This document shows, piece by piece, positions 27,734 to 35,835 of a stretch of DNA of 64,000 nt. The DNA comes from Streptomyces hygroscopicus (GTDB taxonomy: Bacteria > Actinomycetota > Actinomycetes > Streptomycetales > Streptomycetaceae), in NCBI RefSeq assembly GCF_026168105.1, contig NZ_LBMW01000002.1, positions 124,001 to 188,000 of the forward strand, read 5' to 3'. Below the pieces are notes generated by a model. That model ran no database searches. It was not told the DNA's origin and was given only the letters and a program-made list of their open reading frames with translations. A program made the position numbers and the translations under genes. Numbering within the stretch: the stretch's first letter is position 1; every line of letters begins with the position of its first letter.

Positions 27734-28657
27734 GTGAACGCCCTGCTGCCCGCACTCCATGCGAGGGCACGCGCCGCGGTGCACAGGACCACCCGCACGC
27801 ACTGCCGCTGCCCGGCCCCCGACACGGTCCTCGCCGACCGCGAGGACGCCACCGTCGTCCGGCACGGAGACACCGTCGCCAAGGCCCACGCCGCCGCTGC
27901 CGACCCCGCCCGCCTCTCCCTCCGCCTCACGGCCGCCGCCCGGCTCCCGGGCATCCTTCTCGCCCCCCTCCGCCCGGCCCCCGTCGACCTCCACGGACGC
28001 CCGGTGACGTTCTGGCCGTACGGCACCCCCGTGGACCCGGACACCCCCGAGGCCGCGCCGTGGGAGGCGGCCGCGTCCCTCCTCGCCCGGCTGCACCGGT
28101 TTCCCGTTCCCGCCGGCCTGCCGCCCATGGGCGGCCCCGCCAAGGCGGCCCGCGCGATCCGGCGTCTGCGTGCCGTCGGCCCCCGTCCCGCCGCCGAGCC
28201 GGTCCTCCGCGCCTGGGCCGCGCTTCCGCCCTGGGCCCGCGCCGAGAGTCCCGTACCGTCCGCGCGGACCCTCTGCCACGGCGACCTGCACCTCGGGCAG
28301 CTCGTACGCCACCCCGTGGACACCGGCCCCTGGCTCCTCATCGACGTCGACGACCTCGGAGTGGGCGGCCCGGCCTGGGATCTGGCCCGTCCGGCCGCCT
28401 GGTACGCCTGCGGTCTGCTCCCGCCCGACGTATGGGCCCGCTTCCTGTCCGCATACCGGCAGGAGGGCGGCCCGGCCGTCCCCGCCTCCGGCGACCCGTG
28501 GAGCGCCCTGGACGTCCCGGCCCGTGCCCTCACCGTGCAGACGGCGGCCCTGGCGATCGCCAAATCCGTCGCCGCGAAACGCCCCTTGGACGAGGTGGAG
28601 CGGGCGGTGGTCGACGCCTGTGCCCGAATGAGCACCATTTCGCCTGAGTTGTCGTAA
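27734..28657 (+). CDS. Aminoglycoside phosphotransferase-family (APH) kinase
   Basis: A 307-residue small-molecule kinase of the APH/choline-kinase fold. The catalytic loop LCHGDLHLGQL (HGDxHxxQ) and the metal-binding LIDVDDLGVGGPAWDLARP stand near residues 180-215. The N-terminal lobe is short, with the ATP-binding lysine probably in DTVAKAHAAA. A resistance role cannot be assumed, since this family also phosphorylates sugars and metabolites. GTG 27734 is preceded by GAGGGAGC. Confidence 0.8.
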   Translation: MNALLPALHARARAAVHRTTRTHCRCPAPDTVLADREDATVVRHGDTVAKAHAAAADPARLSLRLTAAARLPGILLAPLRPAPVDLHGRPVTFWPYGTPVDPDTPEAAPWEAAASLLARLHRFPVPAGLPPMGGPAKAARAIRRLRAVGPRPAAEPVLRAWAALPPWARAESPVPSARTLCHGDLHLGQLVRHPVDTGPWLLIDVDDLGVGGPAWDLARPAAWYACGLLPPDVWARFLSAYRQEGGPAVPASGDPWSALDVPARALTVQTAALAIAKSVAAKRPLDEVERAVVDACARMSTISPELS

Positions 28658-28746
28658 GGACGTGCGACGTGGGCTGCAACCGGCCAGGACCGGAACGAGT
28701 CCCTACCTGGCGAAGCACCACCGACCGGCGAGGAGTTGAGCCGACC

Positions 28747-29034
28747 ATGCAGTGTCCGAAGTGTCATGCGCCGATGTACACGTACAACCGCAACGGCGTC
28801 CAGATCGAGCAGTGCAGCGGCTGTCGCGGCATCTTCCTGGACTACGGCGAGCTGGAGGCCCTGACCCGTCTGGAGGCCCAGTGGGCGCAGCCGGCCCCGC
28901 CGCCCCCGCCGGCCCCGGGGGGATACCCCGCCGTGCCCGCCTGGGGCGCCCCGCACGGCGGCCACCACGGAGGCCACGGTCACTACGGCCACCACGGGCA
29001 CAAGAGCTTCGGCCACATGCTGTTCTCCAGCTGA
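28747..29034 (+). CDS. Zinc-ribbon (TFIIB-type) protein with His/Gly-rich tail
   Basis: A 95-residue protein. Residues 1-37 form a zf-TFIIB ribbon with four cysteines (CPKCHAPM and CSGCRGIFLD). After a Pro-rich linker, the tail is rich in His and Gly (GGHHGGHGHYGHHGH), likely to bind metal ions. The function is unknown; this domain is widespread in actinobacteria as a stand-alone protein. ATG 28747 begins the ribbon; GAGGAG lies 12 bp upstream. Confidence 0.8.
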   Translation: MQCPKCHAPMYTYNRNGVQIEQCSGCRGIFLDYGELEALTRLEAQWAQPAPPPPPAPGGYPAVPAWGAPHGGHHGGHGHYGHHGHKSFGHMLFSS

Positions 29035-29043
29035 GGCCACGAG

Positions 29044-29073
29044 GAAGCCCCCGGCCGCGGGGCCGGGGGCTTC
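29044..29073. terminator. Bidirectional terminator between zinc-ribbon gene and tRNA operon
   Basis: GAAGCCCCCGGCC and GGCCGGGGGCTTC form a perfect 13-bp stem with loop GCGG, lying between the converging zinc-ribbon gene and the last tRNA-Val. Confidence 0.88.
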
Positions 29074-29079
29074 GGTGCG

Positions 29080-29151
29080 TGGACGATACTGGGATTGAAC
29101 CAGTGACCTCTTCCGTGTCAGGGAAGCGCTCTCCCGCTGAGCTAATCGTCC
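29080..29151 (-). tRNA. tRNA-Val (GAC)
   Basis: A 72-nt cloverleaf on the minus strand with acceptor GGACGAT/ATCGTCC, anticodon loop CTGACAC (anticodon GAC) and T-arm GGTTCAATC. CCA is not encoded. It is the promoter-distal member of the five-tRNA operon. Confidence 0.93.
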
Positions 29152-29194
29152 TCGGGATCATGGCCATGCCCTGCGGACGGCCATGAGTACTGCG

Positions 29195-29266
29195 TGCGCG
29201 ATACTGGGATTGAACCAGTGACCTCTTCCGTGTCAGGGAAGCGCTCTCCCGCTGAGCTAATCGCGC
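29195..29266 (-). tRNA. tRNA-Val (GAC), variant acceptor stem
   Basis: The D, anticodon and T arms match the flanking tRNA-Val(GAC) genes, but the acceptor is GCGCGAT/ATCGCGC instead of GGACGAT/ATCGTCC. Both strands of the stem changed together, so pairing is kept and the gene should be functional. Confidence 0.93.
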
Positions 29267-29320
29267 GGGGATCCTCGGGGATCATACAGACCCTTGCGGG
29301 CCGACGTCCTTGCGGACCAG

Positions 29321-29392
29321 TGGACGATACTGGGATTGAACCAGTGACCTCTTCCGTGTCAGGGAAGCGCTCTCCCGCTGAGCTAATCGTCC
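29321..29392 (-). tRNA. tRNA-Val (GAC)
   Basis: Identical over its 72 nt to the copy at 29080-29151. It is separated from tRNA-Cys by 1 bp when the CCA of tRNA-Cys is counted. Confidence 0.93.
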
Positions 29393-29393
29393 T

Positions 29394-29467
29394 TGGAGGT
29401 GGAGACGGGATTTGAACCCGTGTAGACGGCTTTGCAGGCCGTTGCCTCGCCTCTCGGCCACTCCACC
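29394..29467 (-). tRNA. tRNA-Cys (GCA)
   Basis: Acceptor GGTGGAG/CTCCACC, anticodon GCA in loop CTGCAAA, T-arm GGGTTCAAATCCC. The 3' CCA is encoded (29394-29396), unlike in the neighbouring tRNA-Val genes. Confidence 0.93.
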
Positions 29468-29504
29468 AGGAGTGCAGGGGGTCACGAAGATCCCCTGGTT
29501 TTCG

Positions 29505-29577
29505 AGCGGACGACGAGGCTCGAACTCGCGACCTCAACCTTGGCAAGGTTGCGCTCTACCAACTGAGCTACGTCCGC
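29505..29577 (-). tRNA. tRNA-Gly (GCC)
   Basis: Acceptor GCGGACG/CGTCCGC, anticodon GCC in loop TTGCCAA, T-arm GAGTTCGAGCC. It is the first gene after the tRNA promoter. Confidence 0.93.
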
Positions 29578-29618
29578 TTGTCGTTTCGGTCCGCTCCCGC
29601 GGCCCGGCGACGTGTTGA

Positions 29619-29646
29619 ACTCTAGCGGATTCCCGGGCCAGTACAA
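29619..29646 (-). promoter_or_regulatory. Promoter of the tRNA operon
   Basis: On the minus strand TTGTAC (29646-29641) and TAGAGT (29624-29619) are 16 bp apart, about 40 bp before tRNA-Gly. The match is good for a vegetative promoter. Confidence 0.65.
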
Positions 29647-29740
29647 AAACGCGTTTGCGCAGCGTGCTGCCCTGCGCCTGGTCAGGGACATGGCCAGGGC
29701 ACCAAGGGGACATGCTCGGGCCACCCGCGGGACACCGCCA

Positions 29741-29746
29741 TAGACT
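29741..29746 (+). promoter_or_regulatory. -10 element of pabB; probable leaderless transcript
   Basis: TAGACT ends 7 bp before GTG 29754, and no ribosome binding site precedes that codon. The transcript therefore probably begins at or next to the start codon. No clear -35 is seen. Confidence 0.45.
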
Positions 29747-29753
29747 CGACTGC

Positions 29754-30797
29754 GTGCTCGACCTGCCTCCTCTTGCCCGCTTCGGCGACCGCGTCGCCAC
29801 CGGTCTCCTCGATGTCACCAGCGACCCCGCGGCCCTGGACTCCACCGGCTTCTGGGCGGTGTGCGCGGACTACGAGGGACGTCTGACCTGTGCCCGGTTC
29901 GCGGACGTACGCGAAGAGCCGGTGCCCGCCCCCGTGCCGGGGGGCTGGCGGGGGCCGGCGACCGGTGACTGGACGTCCTCGCTCGACCGCGCCGCGTACA
30001 CGGCGGGGGTGCGGAGCATACGCGAGCGCATCGCGACCGGCGAGGTCTACCAGGCCAACCTCTGCCGTGTGCTCTCCGCGCCGATCGAGCCCGACGCCGA
30101 CGTGGACGCGCTGACCTCCGTGCTGGCATGCGGCAACCCGGCGCCCTACGCAGGAACGATCCGTCTGCCGGATCACGGCGTGGAGATCGCCACCGCGTCT
30201 CCCGAGCTGTTCCTGCGCCGCGACGGACGGGTCGTCGAATCCGGTCCGATCAAGGGCACCGGCCGCACCGAGGCGGACCTCCTGGCGAAGGACTACGCCG
30301 AGAACGTGATGATCGTGGACCTGGTCCGCAACGACCTCGGGCGCGTCTGCGTCACCGGCAGCGTCACCGTCCCCGACCTGTGCGCCGTCGAGAAGCACCC
30401 CGGCCTGGTCCACCTCGTGTCCACGGTCCGCGGCGAACTGCGCGCGGACGCCGGCTGGCCGCAGCTGCTGGCCGCCACATTCCCGGCCGGCTCGATCACC
30501 GGCGCCCCCAAGTCCAGCGCCCTGCGGATCATCGACGCACTGGAGACCGCGCCGCGCGGGCCCTACTGCGGGGGCATCGGATGGGTCGACGCGGACCGGG
30601 GGGCGGGACAGCTGGCCGTCGGCATTCGCACCTTCTGGATCGACCGGGCCGAGGGCGTGCTGCGCTTCGGCACCGGCGCGGGGATCACCTGGGGCTCCGA
30701 TCCCGAGGGGGAGTGGCACGAGACCGAGCTGAAGGCCGCGCGGCTGCTCGCGGTAGCGTCGGGAGAGTACGAGGCGAGTGGAAGGACCCTTACGTGA
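29754..30797 (+). CDS. pabB: Aminodeoxychorismate synthase component I (chorismate-binding)
   Basis: This enzyme converts chorismate and ammonia to 4-amino-4-deoxychorismate, the precursor of p-aminobenzoate and folate. The 347 residues have the chorismate-binding motifs RERIATGEVYQANLCR, ESGPIKGTGR, LVRNDLGRVC, FPAGSITGAPKSSAL and the Mg-site GEWHETELKAARLL. The N-terminal domain is short compared with TrpE. GTG 29754 is chosen from the -10 position; upstream codons in the same frame lie before the promoter. It overlaps pabC by 4 nt. The glutamine amidotransferase partner is not in the window. Confidence 0.87.
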   Translation: MLDLPPLARFGDRVATGLLDVTSDPAALDSTGFWAVCADYEGRLTCARFADVREEPVPAPVPGGWRGPATGDWTSSLDRAAYTAGVRSIRERIATGEVYQANLCRVLSAPIEPDADVDALTSVLACGNPAPYAGTIRLPDHGVEIATASPELFLRRDGRVVESGPIKGTGRTEADLLAKDYAENVMIVDLVRNDLGRVCVTGSVTVPDLCAVEKHPGLVHLVSTVRGELRADAGWPQLLAATFPAGSITGAPKSSALRIIDALETAPRGPYCGGIGWVDADRGAGQLAVGIRTFWIDRAEGVLRFGTGAGITWGSDPEGEWHETELKAARLLAVASGEYEASGRTLT

Positions 30798-31615
30798 AGA
30801 TCTGGCTCGACGGCGGGCTGCAGGACGCCGAGTCCGCCCGCGTCTCCGTCTTCGACCACGGACTGACCGTCGGCGACGGCGTCTTCGAGACCGTCAAGGC
30901 CGTGGACGGGCGACCCTTCGCGCTGACCCGCCACCTCGACCGGCTCACCCGCTCCGCGCGTGGCCTGGGTCTGCCCGACCCCGACCACGACGAGGTCCGC
31001 CGCGCATGCGCCGCGGTACTGGAGGCCAATCCGATGCCGCTCGGCCGCCTGCGCATCACGTACACCGGCGGTCACGGCCCGCTCGGCTCCGACCGTGGCG
31101 AGCACGGCCCGACCCTCGTGGTCGCCCTCGGCGGGACCAGCCGGCGCCCCGACTCCACCGCCGTGATCACCGTGCCGTGGACCCGCAACGAACGCGGCGC
31201 GCTGACCGGACTCAAGACCACGTCGTACGCCGAGAACGTCGTCGCCCTCGCCCGTGCCTCCCAACAGGGCGCGTCCGAGGCGCTGTTCGCCAACACGGTG
31301 GGACAGCTCTGCGAGGGCACGGGGTCGAACGTCTTCGTCGTCCTCGACGGCGAGATCCATACCCCGCCGCTCGCCTCCGGCTGTCTGGCGGGCATTACGC
31401 GCGCGCTCACCATCGAGTGGACCGGGGCGAAGGAGACCGACCTTCCGTGGGACGTCCTGGAGCACGCGGACGAGGTGTTCCTCACGTCCACCCTGCGGGA
31501 CGTGCAGGCCGTCCACCGGATCGACGACCGCGAAATGCCGGGCGCGCCGGGCCCGGTGACCGCCAAGGCCATGCGGATCTTCGACGAGCGGTCCGGGAAC
31601 GACCTCGAGCCGTGA
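30794..31615 (+). CDS. pabC: Aminotransferase class IV, probable 4-amino-4-deoxychorismate lyase
   Basis: A PLP enzyme of 273 residues that releases pyruvate from aminodeoxychorismate to give p-aminobenzoate. VFDHGLTVGDGVFETV is the start of the fold-type IV domain; the PLP lysine is probably the one in GLKTTSYAENV; CEGTGSNVFVV and ASGCLAGITRAL bind the cofactor phosphate. A D-amino-acid or branched-chain aminotransferase would look similar, but the GTGA overlap with pabB favours the folate role. Confidence 0.87.
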   Translation: MKIWLDGGLQDAESARVSVFDHGLTVGDGVFETVKAVDGRPFALTRHLDRLTRSARGLGLPDPDHDEVRRACAAVLEANPMPLGRLRITYTGGHGPLGSDRGEHGPTLVVALGGTSRRPDSTAVITVPWTRNERGALTGLKTTSYAENVVALARASQQGASEALFANTVGQLCEGTGSNVFVVLDGEIHTPPLASGCLAGITRALTIEWTGAKETDLPWDVLEHADEVFLTSTLRDVQAVHRIDDREMPGAPGPVTAKAMRIFDERSGNDLEP

Positions 31616-31669
31616 AAAGCCGCGGAAATTCGGCTGACCCGGGTCTTCGCGACGGGTAGAACACCCCTG

Positions 31670-32494
31670 ATGACCACGACCCTGCGGCCGACCGAGCCGC
31701 TCCAGCGCGCGGCCGACGGGACGCGTTCACGCCGCTACCAGGTGTGCGTGAACAGCCGTCCCGTCGGTGCGATACACCTCGGCACCTCTCCCTCCTTCGG
31801 TGACTCGGTGGCCCGGATCCTGGATCTGCGCATCGAGGAGCCGGACAGGCGGCGCGGCCGGGGCACGGTGGCGGCGCTCGCCGCCGAGGAGGTGGCGCGC
31901 GGCTGGGGGTGCCGGCAGATCGAGACGATCGTCCCCGCCGGCGCCGAGGCCGGACTGCGGCTAACGGAAGCGCTCGGCTACGTCCTGCGCAACCGGGGCA
32001 TGGAGAAGAAGCTCGGTGACACCCCGCCCGAACTGCCCGTCGGCAGCAGCGGACGGCCCATGACCGAGGCGGAGTTCGACGCGTGGCAGGCGTACGAGTT
32101 CGAGCACTACGCGCGCACGTGGATCGAGCGGGGCGTGCCGGAGGCCGAGGCGTACGCCAAGGCACGGCGCGATCACGACCAGCTCCTGCCGCAGGGGGCG
32201 GCCACCGAGAACATGCTGTTCAGCGTCCTGGAACAGGAAGGGACACGCGTGGGCACCCTCTGGGTGGCGCTGCGTGAGGAGAAGGCCTTCGTCTTCGACG
32301 TCGAGGCCGACGCGGACCACCGAGGCCGGGGTCACGGCCGGGCGCTCATGCTGCTGGCGGAGATCCAGGCGACCGCCGCCGGCCGACGTGTCCTCGGCCT
32401 GAACGTGTTCGCGGGGAACACCCCGGCCGAGCGGCTCTACGAGTCCATGGGCTACGAGACGACGCAGTACGCCCTGTACAAACCGCTGGTGTGA
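31670..32494 (+). CDS. GNAT-family acetyltransferase with two GNAT-like domains
   Basis: A 274-residue protein. The N-terminal half has a partial acetyltransferase domain (LRIEEPDRRRGRGTVAALAA). The C-terminal half has a complete one (VEADADHRGRGHGRALMLLA, then GLNVFAGNTPAERLYESMGYE). Tandem GNAT proteins are common in Streptomyces; usually one half is catalytic. The substrate is unknown. It lies 54 bp after pabC and converges with the DsbA-like gene. Confidence 0.83.
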   Translation: MTTTLRPTEPLQRAADGTRSRRYQVCVNSRPVGAIHLGTSPSFGDSVARILDLRIEEPDRRRGRGTVAALAAEEVARGWGCRQIETIVPAGAEAGLRLTEALGYVLRNRGMEKKLGDTPPELPVGSSGRPMTEAEFDAWQAYEFEHYARTWIERGVPEAEAYAKARRDHDQLLPQGAATENMLFSVLEQEGTRVGTLWVALREEKAFVFDVEADADHRGRGHGRALMLLAEIQATAAGRRVLGLNVFAGNTPAERLYESMGYETTQYALYKPLV

Positions 32495-32539
32495 CGGCCG
32501 GGCACCGCGAGGAACGGCCTGGCCCGGGACATCGACGCG

Positions 32540-33064
32540 TCAGGCCTCCCGCTCGGCCAGCAGGCGGTCCGCGATCTCCTCGATACGCCCGCGCAGCCCC
32601 TCCTGGCTCTTGCCGCCGTCGAGGCGTTCCCCGCCGATGACATACGTAGGAGTGCCGGTCACGCCGATCGCCTTGCCCTCGGCCTGGTCGGCGTCGACGA
32701 TCAGGATGTGACGGCCGTCGATCAGCGCCGTGTCGAACTCCTCTGCGTCCAGCCCCAGTTGAGCGGCCACCTCGATCAGGAGCTCCTCACCCCTGCGGTC
32801 CAGTTCCTCGACCCTGCCGAGCACGGCCTCCGCGTACGGCCAGCCCTGACCCTGTTCCAGCGCCTCCTCGGCGGCCTGCGCGGCGGCGAACGCATGCTTG
32901 TGCTTCTCCAGCGGGAAGTGCCGCAGCCGCAGCTCCAGCCGGTCGCCGTAGCGAGCGCGCAACGCACGCAGGTCGTCGAGGGCGGTGCGGCAGTCGGGGC
33001 ACTGGAGTTCGCACCAGACGTCCAGGACGGGGGCGGCGGTCCGTGTCGGGGAGGAGTCACTCAT
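32540..33064 (-). CDS. DsbA-family thioredoxin-fold protein
   Basis: A 174-residue protein. The N-terminal strand leads into WCELQCPDCRTALDDL, a CPDC redox centre near residue 20, followed by the helical insert and the cis-Pro segment GVTGTPTYVIGGERL. It would act as an oxidoreductase or isomerase on thiols. No signal peptide or lipobox is present, so it is probably cytoplasmic, in the manner of FrnE-like members. ATG 33064 is chosen; the upstream 12 codons lack a ribosome binding site. Confidence 0.85.
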   Translation of the reverse strand: MSDSSPTRTAAPVLDVWCELQCPDCRTALDDLRALRARYGDRLELRLRHFPLEKHKHAFAAAQAAEEALEQGQGWPYAEAVLGRVEELDRRGEELLIEVAAQLGLDAEEFDTALIDGRHILIVDADQAEGKAIGVTGTPTYVIGGERLDGGKSQEGLRGRIEEIADRLLAEREA

Positions 33065-33311
33065 GGTCACCAGTCTCCCAGCACCGGGGAGCGCGCCCAA
33101 CCGGGACCCCCGACGGCTCGGGGCGGAGGTGTGAGCGGGACCTGTGCGGTCACAGGTGGAGACGAGACCGCACCCTGAGGAGGAGCAGACCCCGAGCCGG
33201 ACCCGGAGATGTCCCTGAGGTGCGGTCGGAGCGTGGCATGCCGGGCAGGGGGCGGTGCAGGATGGAAAGGACGAACCGACCCGCCCGACCGATCACCGCC
33301 TGGAGGACCGG

Positions 33312-33764
33312 ATGATTGCCGAGACAGTCTGTTCCGCCGCCTCCGTGGCGGGCCTGGGCATCGCAGCGGTCACCGCCTACCGCAAGCGTTTCCTCGCGGC
33401 GGCCCGTATCGCCGCGTACGCGCTCGTGCCGATCGGCCTGGTGATGACGGGAGCCGTGGGTTGGCTGGCCCACACGGCGTTCAGCCCCACGGCATGGGCG
33501 GGCTTCGGCGTGCTCGCCGTCGCCTGGCTGCTGTTCACGTCCACCCGCACCGTGGAACGCCGGGGCGGTCGGAACCGCAAGGAGCGCAGGGCGGCGCGGG
33601 CCGCGCAGCGCGAGGTGGTGGCTCCCTCGTCCTCCGCTTCCAGCACGCCGGCGCTGGGCACCGGCGGCCGTCCCGCGGCCCCGCCCGCGTCCGCGCCCCG
33701 GGCGGCCGACTCCAAGGACGACTTCAGCGACATCGAGGCCATCCTCAAGAAGCACGGCATATGA
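33312..33764 (+). CDS. Small membrane protein with two helices and cytoplasmic tail
   Basis: A 150-residue protein starting MIAETVCSAASVAG after GGAGG. Two hydrophobic helices (YALVPIGLVMTGAVGWLAH and WAGFGVLAVAWLLFTS, about residues 35-75) are followed by a basic stretch (GGRNRKERRAARAAQRE), a Ser/Pro/Ala-rich linker and the acidic end KDDFSDIEAILKKHGI. The layout suggests a cytoplasmic binding tail. The family is unknown to me; it is near ssgB. Confidence 0.72.
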   Translation: MIAETVCSAASVAGLGIAAVTAYRKRFLAAARIAAYALVPIGLVMTGAVGWLAHTAFSPTAWAGFGVLAVAWLLFTSTRTVERRGGRNRKERRAARAAQREVVAPSSSASSTPALGTGGRPAAPPASAPRAADSKDDFSDIEAILKKHGI

Positions 33765-33929
33765 CCGATTGAAACGACACAGCGATCGGTGGCTCACCGT
33801 GCCGGATGATCACGGGCGCTCACGGAGAGATCATCTTCGTTCGCGACGTCGCGGATATTGGCGAACTCCCCGTCATTCCGGGCGTGTTGATCGCATTGCC
33901 GCTGTCACCTGCGTCATCATCGCCGCGAG

Positions 33930-34082
33930 ATGCTGGACAGAACCCAGAGCGACACCGTTGCTCCTCCCGAGGAGCGCCGGGGTTGTCTCTTCGCGCTTTC
34001 CCAGCCACCGCTGATGATCTTCCTTGCGGTGATCGGCTGTCTGCTGCTCATGGCATCACTGCACGACCTGCTGCTGCTCTGA
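33930..34082 (+). CDS. Small membrane protein, 50 residues
   Basis: ATG 33930 to TGA 34082 encodes a charged N-terminus (MLDRTQSDTVAPPEERRG), then a single hydrophobic helix (PPLMIFLAVIGCLLLMASL) and HDLLLL. The frame is short but protein-like and is followed 9 bp later by a hairpin terminator. No ribosome binding site is obvious (CGCCGCGAG precedes it). Upstream, 33765-33929 shows only a GATGATC/GATCATC inverted repeat (33805-33835). Confidence 0.6.
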   Translation: MLDRTQSDTVAPPEERRGCLFALSQPPLMIFLAVIGCLLLMASLHDLLLL

Positions 34083-34091
34083 GCCGTATGC

Positions 34092-34122
34092 GGAGCCCCT
34101 GGCGTCACCCGTCGAGGGCTCC
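34092..34122 (+). terminator. Hairpin after the 50-residue membrane protein
   Basis: GGAGCCC (34092-34098) and GGGCTCC (34116-34122) form a 7-bp stem 9 bp after the stop. The remaining DNA to 34332 holds only a 14-bp direct repeat, CCGGCCGCACCCGG, at 34274 and 34295. Confidence 0.5.
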
Positions 34123-34332
34123 GTCGGCCGGCACCGCGGATCGCGGAGGGGAGCGGGATCGCGGAGAGGGCGGCGACGGTCCAGGCGCTCGGTCATCTCG
34201 GTCACGGAGAGTAAGAAGGGTGCTCTCGCCCGGTCAGCGTCCGGTGACACGGAGTGCGAGTGAAGCCCCCATGCCGGCCGCACCCGGTCCACTTCCGGCC
34301 GCACCCGGGTCCATGCCGGAGCCGTGCACCGC

Positions 34333-34890
34333 TCAGCCCGCCGCTTCCTTCCGGCGGGCTCGGTACGCGGCCACGTGCAGACGGTTTCCGCAGGTCCTGC
34401 TGTCGCAGTAGCGGCGCGACCGGTTGCGGGAGAGGTCGACGAAGGCGCGTCGGCAGTCGGGCGCCTCGCAGCGGCGGAGCCGCTCCTGCTCCCCGGCGAC
34501 CACGAAGAAAGCCAGCGCCATCCCGCAGTCGGCGGCGATGTGATCGGCGAGGGAGGCGCCGGGTGCGAAGTAGTGCACATGCCAGTCGTAGCCGTCGTGG
34601 TCGGTCAGCCGGGGCGTCGTCCCTGCCGCGGCGACCAGCTCGTTGATCAGCCCGGCGGTGGTCCGGGCGTCCGTCTCGGCGAAGACCGCGGCAAACCGTC
34701 CGCGGATCTTGCGCACCGCCGAGAGGTCGAGGTCCGACAGGGTGCCGACATCACTCAGGGCGAACTTGTGGGCGAATGCATCGAGGGCTCCGACATCCGG
34801 GAGCCCGTCCGTCTCGTCGCCCTCGGGCGCGGTGTTCACCAGGTCGACCACGAGATCGAGCGCGCACCGGGTGTCGTGGGTGATCAGCAC
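34333..34890 (-). CDS. CGNR zinc-finger (ABATE-domain) putative regulator
   Basis: A 185-residue protein. The N-terminal two thirds match the stress-associated ABATE region (LDLVVDLVNTAP). The C-terminus is a CGNR zinc finger, with RRCEAPDCRRAFVDLSRN followed by YCDSRTCGNRLHVAAYR, a putative DNA-binding fold. GTG 34890 follows GGGAG by 6 bp. Targets are unknown. It lies downstream of ssgB on the same strand but is separated from it by a terminator. Confidence 0.85.
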   Translation of the reverse strand: MLITHDTRCALDLVVDLVNTAPEGDETDGLPDVGALDAFAHKFALSDVGTLSDLDLSAVRKIRGRFAAVFAETDARTTAGLINELVAAAGTTPRLTDHDGYDWHVHYFAPGASLADHIAADCGMALAFFVVAGEQERLRRCEAPDCRRAFVDLSRNRSRRYCDSRTCGNRLHVAAYRARRKEAAG

Positions 34891-35074
34891 GTGTGCTCCC
34901 TGGACTGGGGGGTCGGGCGGGCGCCCGCCGACGCTGGCCGAGCCTAGCGGCTCCGCCGCCGCTATCGGGCCGCCGCAGATCAAGCCGGGGCGCCTCGTGG
35001 CGACCGCAACGACTCCGTGACCCCGGGGCCACCCTTCGGTCACGGACCCGACCCGTAATGTCACCCTCCGCATG

Positions 35075-35122
35075 CACCCGGGCGCCGCCTCCGCGAGGGC
35101 TCGCGGCGACGGCGCCCGGGTG
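35075..35122 (-). terminator. Terminator of ssgB
   Basis: CACCCGGGCGCCG (35075-35087) and CGGCGCCCGGGTG (35110-35122) form a perfect 13-bp stem; the 22-nt loop holds a second small hairpin. It lies about 75 bp after the ssgB stop. The rest of 34891-35194 shows no gene. Confidence 0.78.
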
Positions 35123-35194
35123 TGCCGTATGCGGTTGTCCTGGCCCGGGCCATCTCCCCGAGTGGATGGCGACGGGCGGCTTGAGGATCGTGGA

Positions 35195-35608
35195 CTAACT
35201 CTCGGCCAGGATGTGGGAGAGCTCCGTGTCCAGATCGAAATGGCGATGCTCCGTGCCCGGCGGCACGGCAGCGTCCGTCCGCTTCAGGAACGACTCCAGG
35301 GCCCGCGCCGGGGCCTCGAGCAGGGCCTCGCCCTCCGGAGAGCTCAGGGCGATGCATACGACGCCCTGACCGTGGCTGCGGGACGGCCAGACGCGGACGT
35401 CACCGGTCCCTGTGGGCCGATGGAGGCCCTCAGCGAGGAGGTCGCGGGCGAACACCCACTCGACGGTCTCCTCGGCTCCGGTGTGGAAGGTGGCGTGCAC
35501 GGCGTAGGGATCGGCCGTGTCATACCGCAGTCCCGCGGGTACAGGCAGTGAGGACTCGCTCGACACAACGAGGCGCAGGTGCAGCTCGCAGCTGACCGTG
35601 GTGTTCAT
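35195..35608 (-). CDS. ssgB: Sporulation and cell-division protein SsgB (SALP family)
   Basis: SsgB is the archetypal SsgA-like protein; it marks future septum sites and recruits FtsZ at the start of sporulation-specific division in Streptomyces. The 137-residue product begins MNTTVSCELHLRLVVSSESS and contains LPVPAGLRYDTADPYAVHAT and EWVFARDLLAEGL, all close to the known SsgB. ATG 35608 gives the standard length. Its presence identifies the organism as a sporulating, mycelial actinomycete. Confidence 0.95.
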   Translation of the reverse strand: MNTTVSCELHLRLVVSSESSLPVPAGLRYDTADPYAVHATFHTGAEETVEWVFARDLLAEGLHRPTGTGDVRVWPSRSHGQGVVCIALSSPEGEALLEAPARALESFLKRTDAAVPPGTEHRHFDLDTELSHILAES

Positions 35609-35669
35609 AAGCGCCAGGGCCTTTCGCTCAGTGTGCGCTCGGGGATTCGCACGTCGGCGAAATCGACAT

Positions 35670-35693
35670 GCCACCTACGGTGCCGTTGTAAAC
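35670..35693 (-). promoter_or_regulatory. Candidate stress-sigma promoter of ssgB
   Basis: On the minus strand GTTT (35693-35690), a 14-bp spacer and GGTGGC (35675-35670) loosely fit the GTTT/GGGTAT pattern of SigB/SigH-type factors. In S. coelicolor ssgB is known to depend on SigH. The -10 match here is imperfect. Confidence 0.3.
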
Positions 35694-35835
35694 CCCTCTG
35701 AGTGTTTTGCCTGTCTTTACGTAGCTCATCCGGCCGAGACATCGTTCGCGAGGTACGGCCATTCCGGTGACTGGTTTCTCTCCGGTAGGGTTTCCCCGTA
35801 CGAATACGGGGAGTGACGAACAGGGCGAGATCGTC

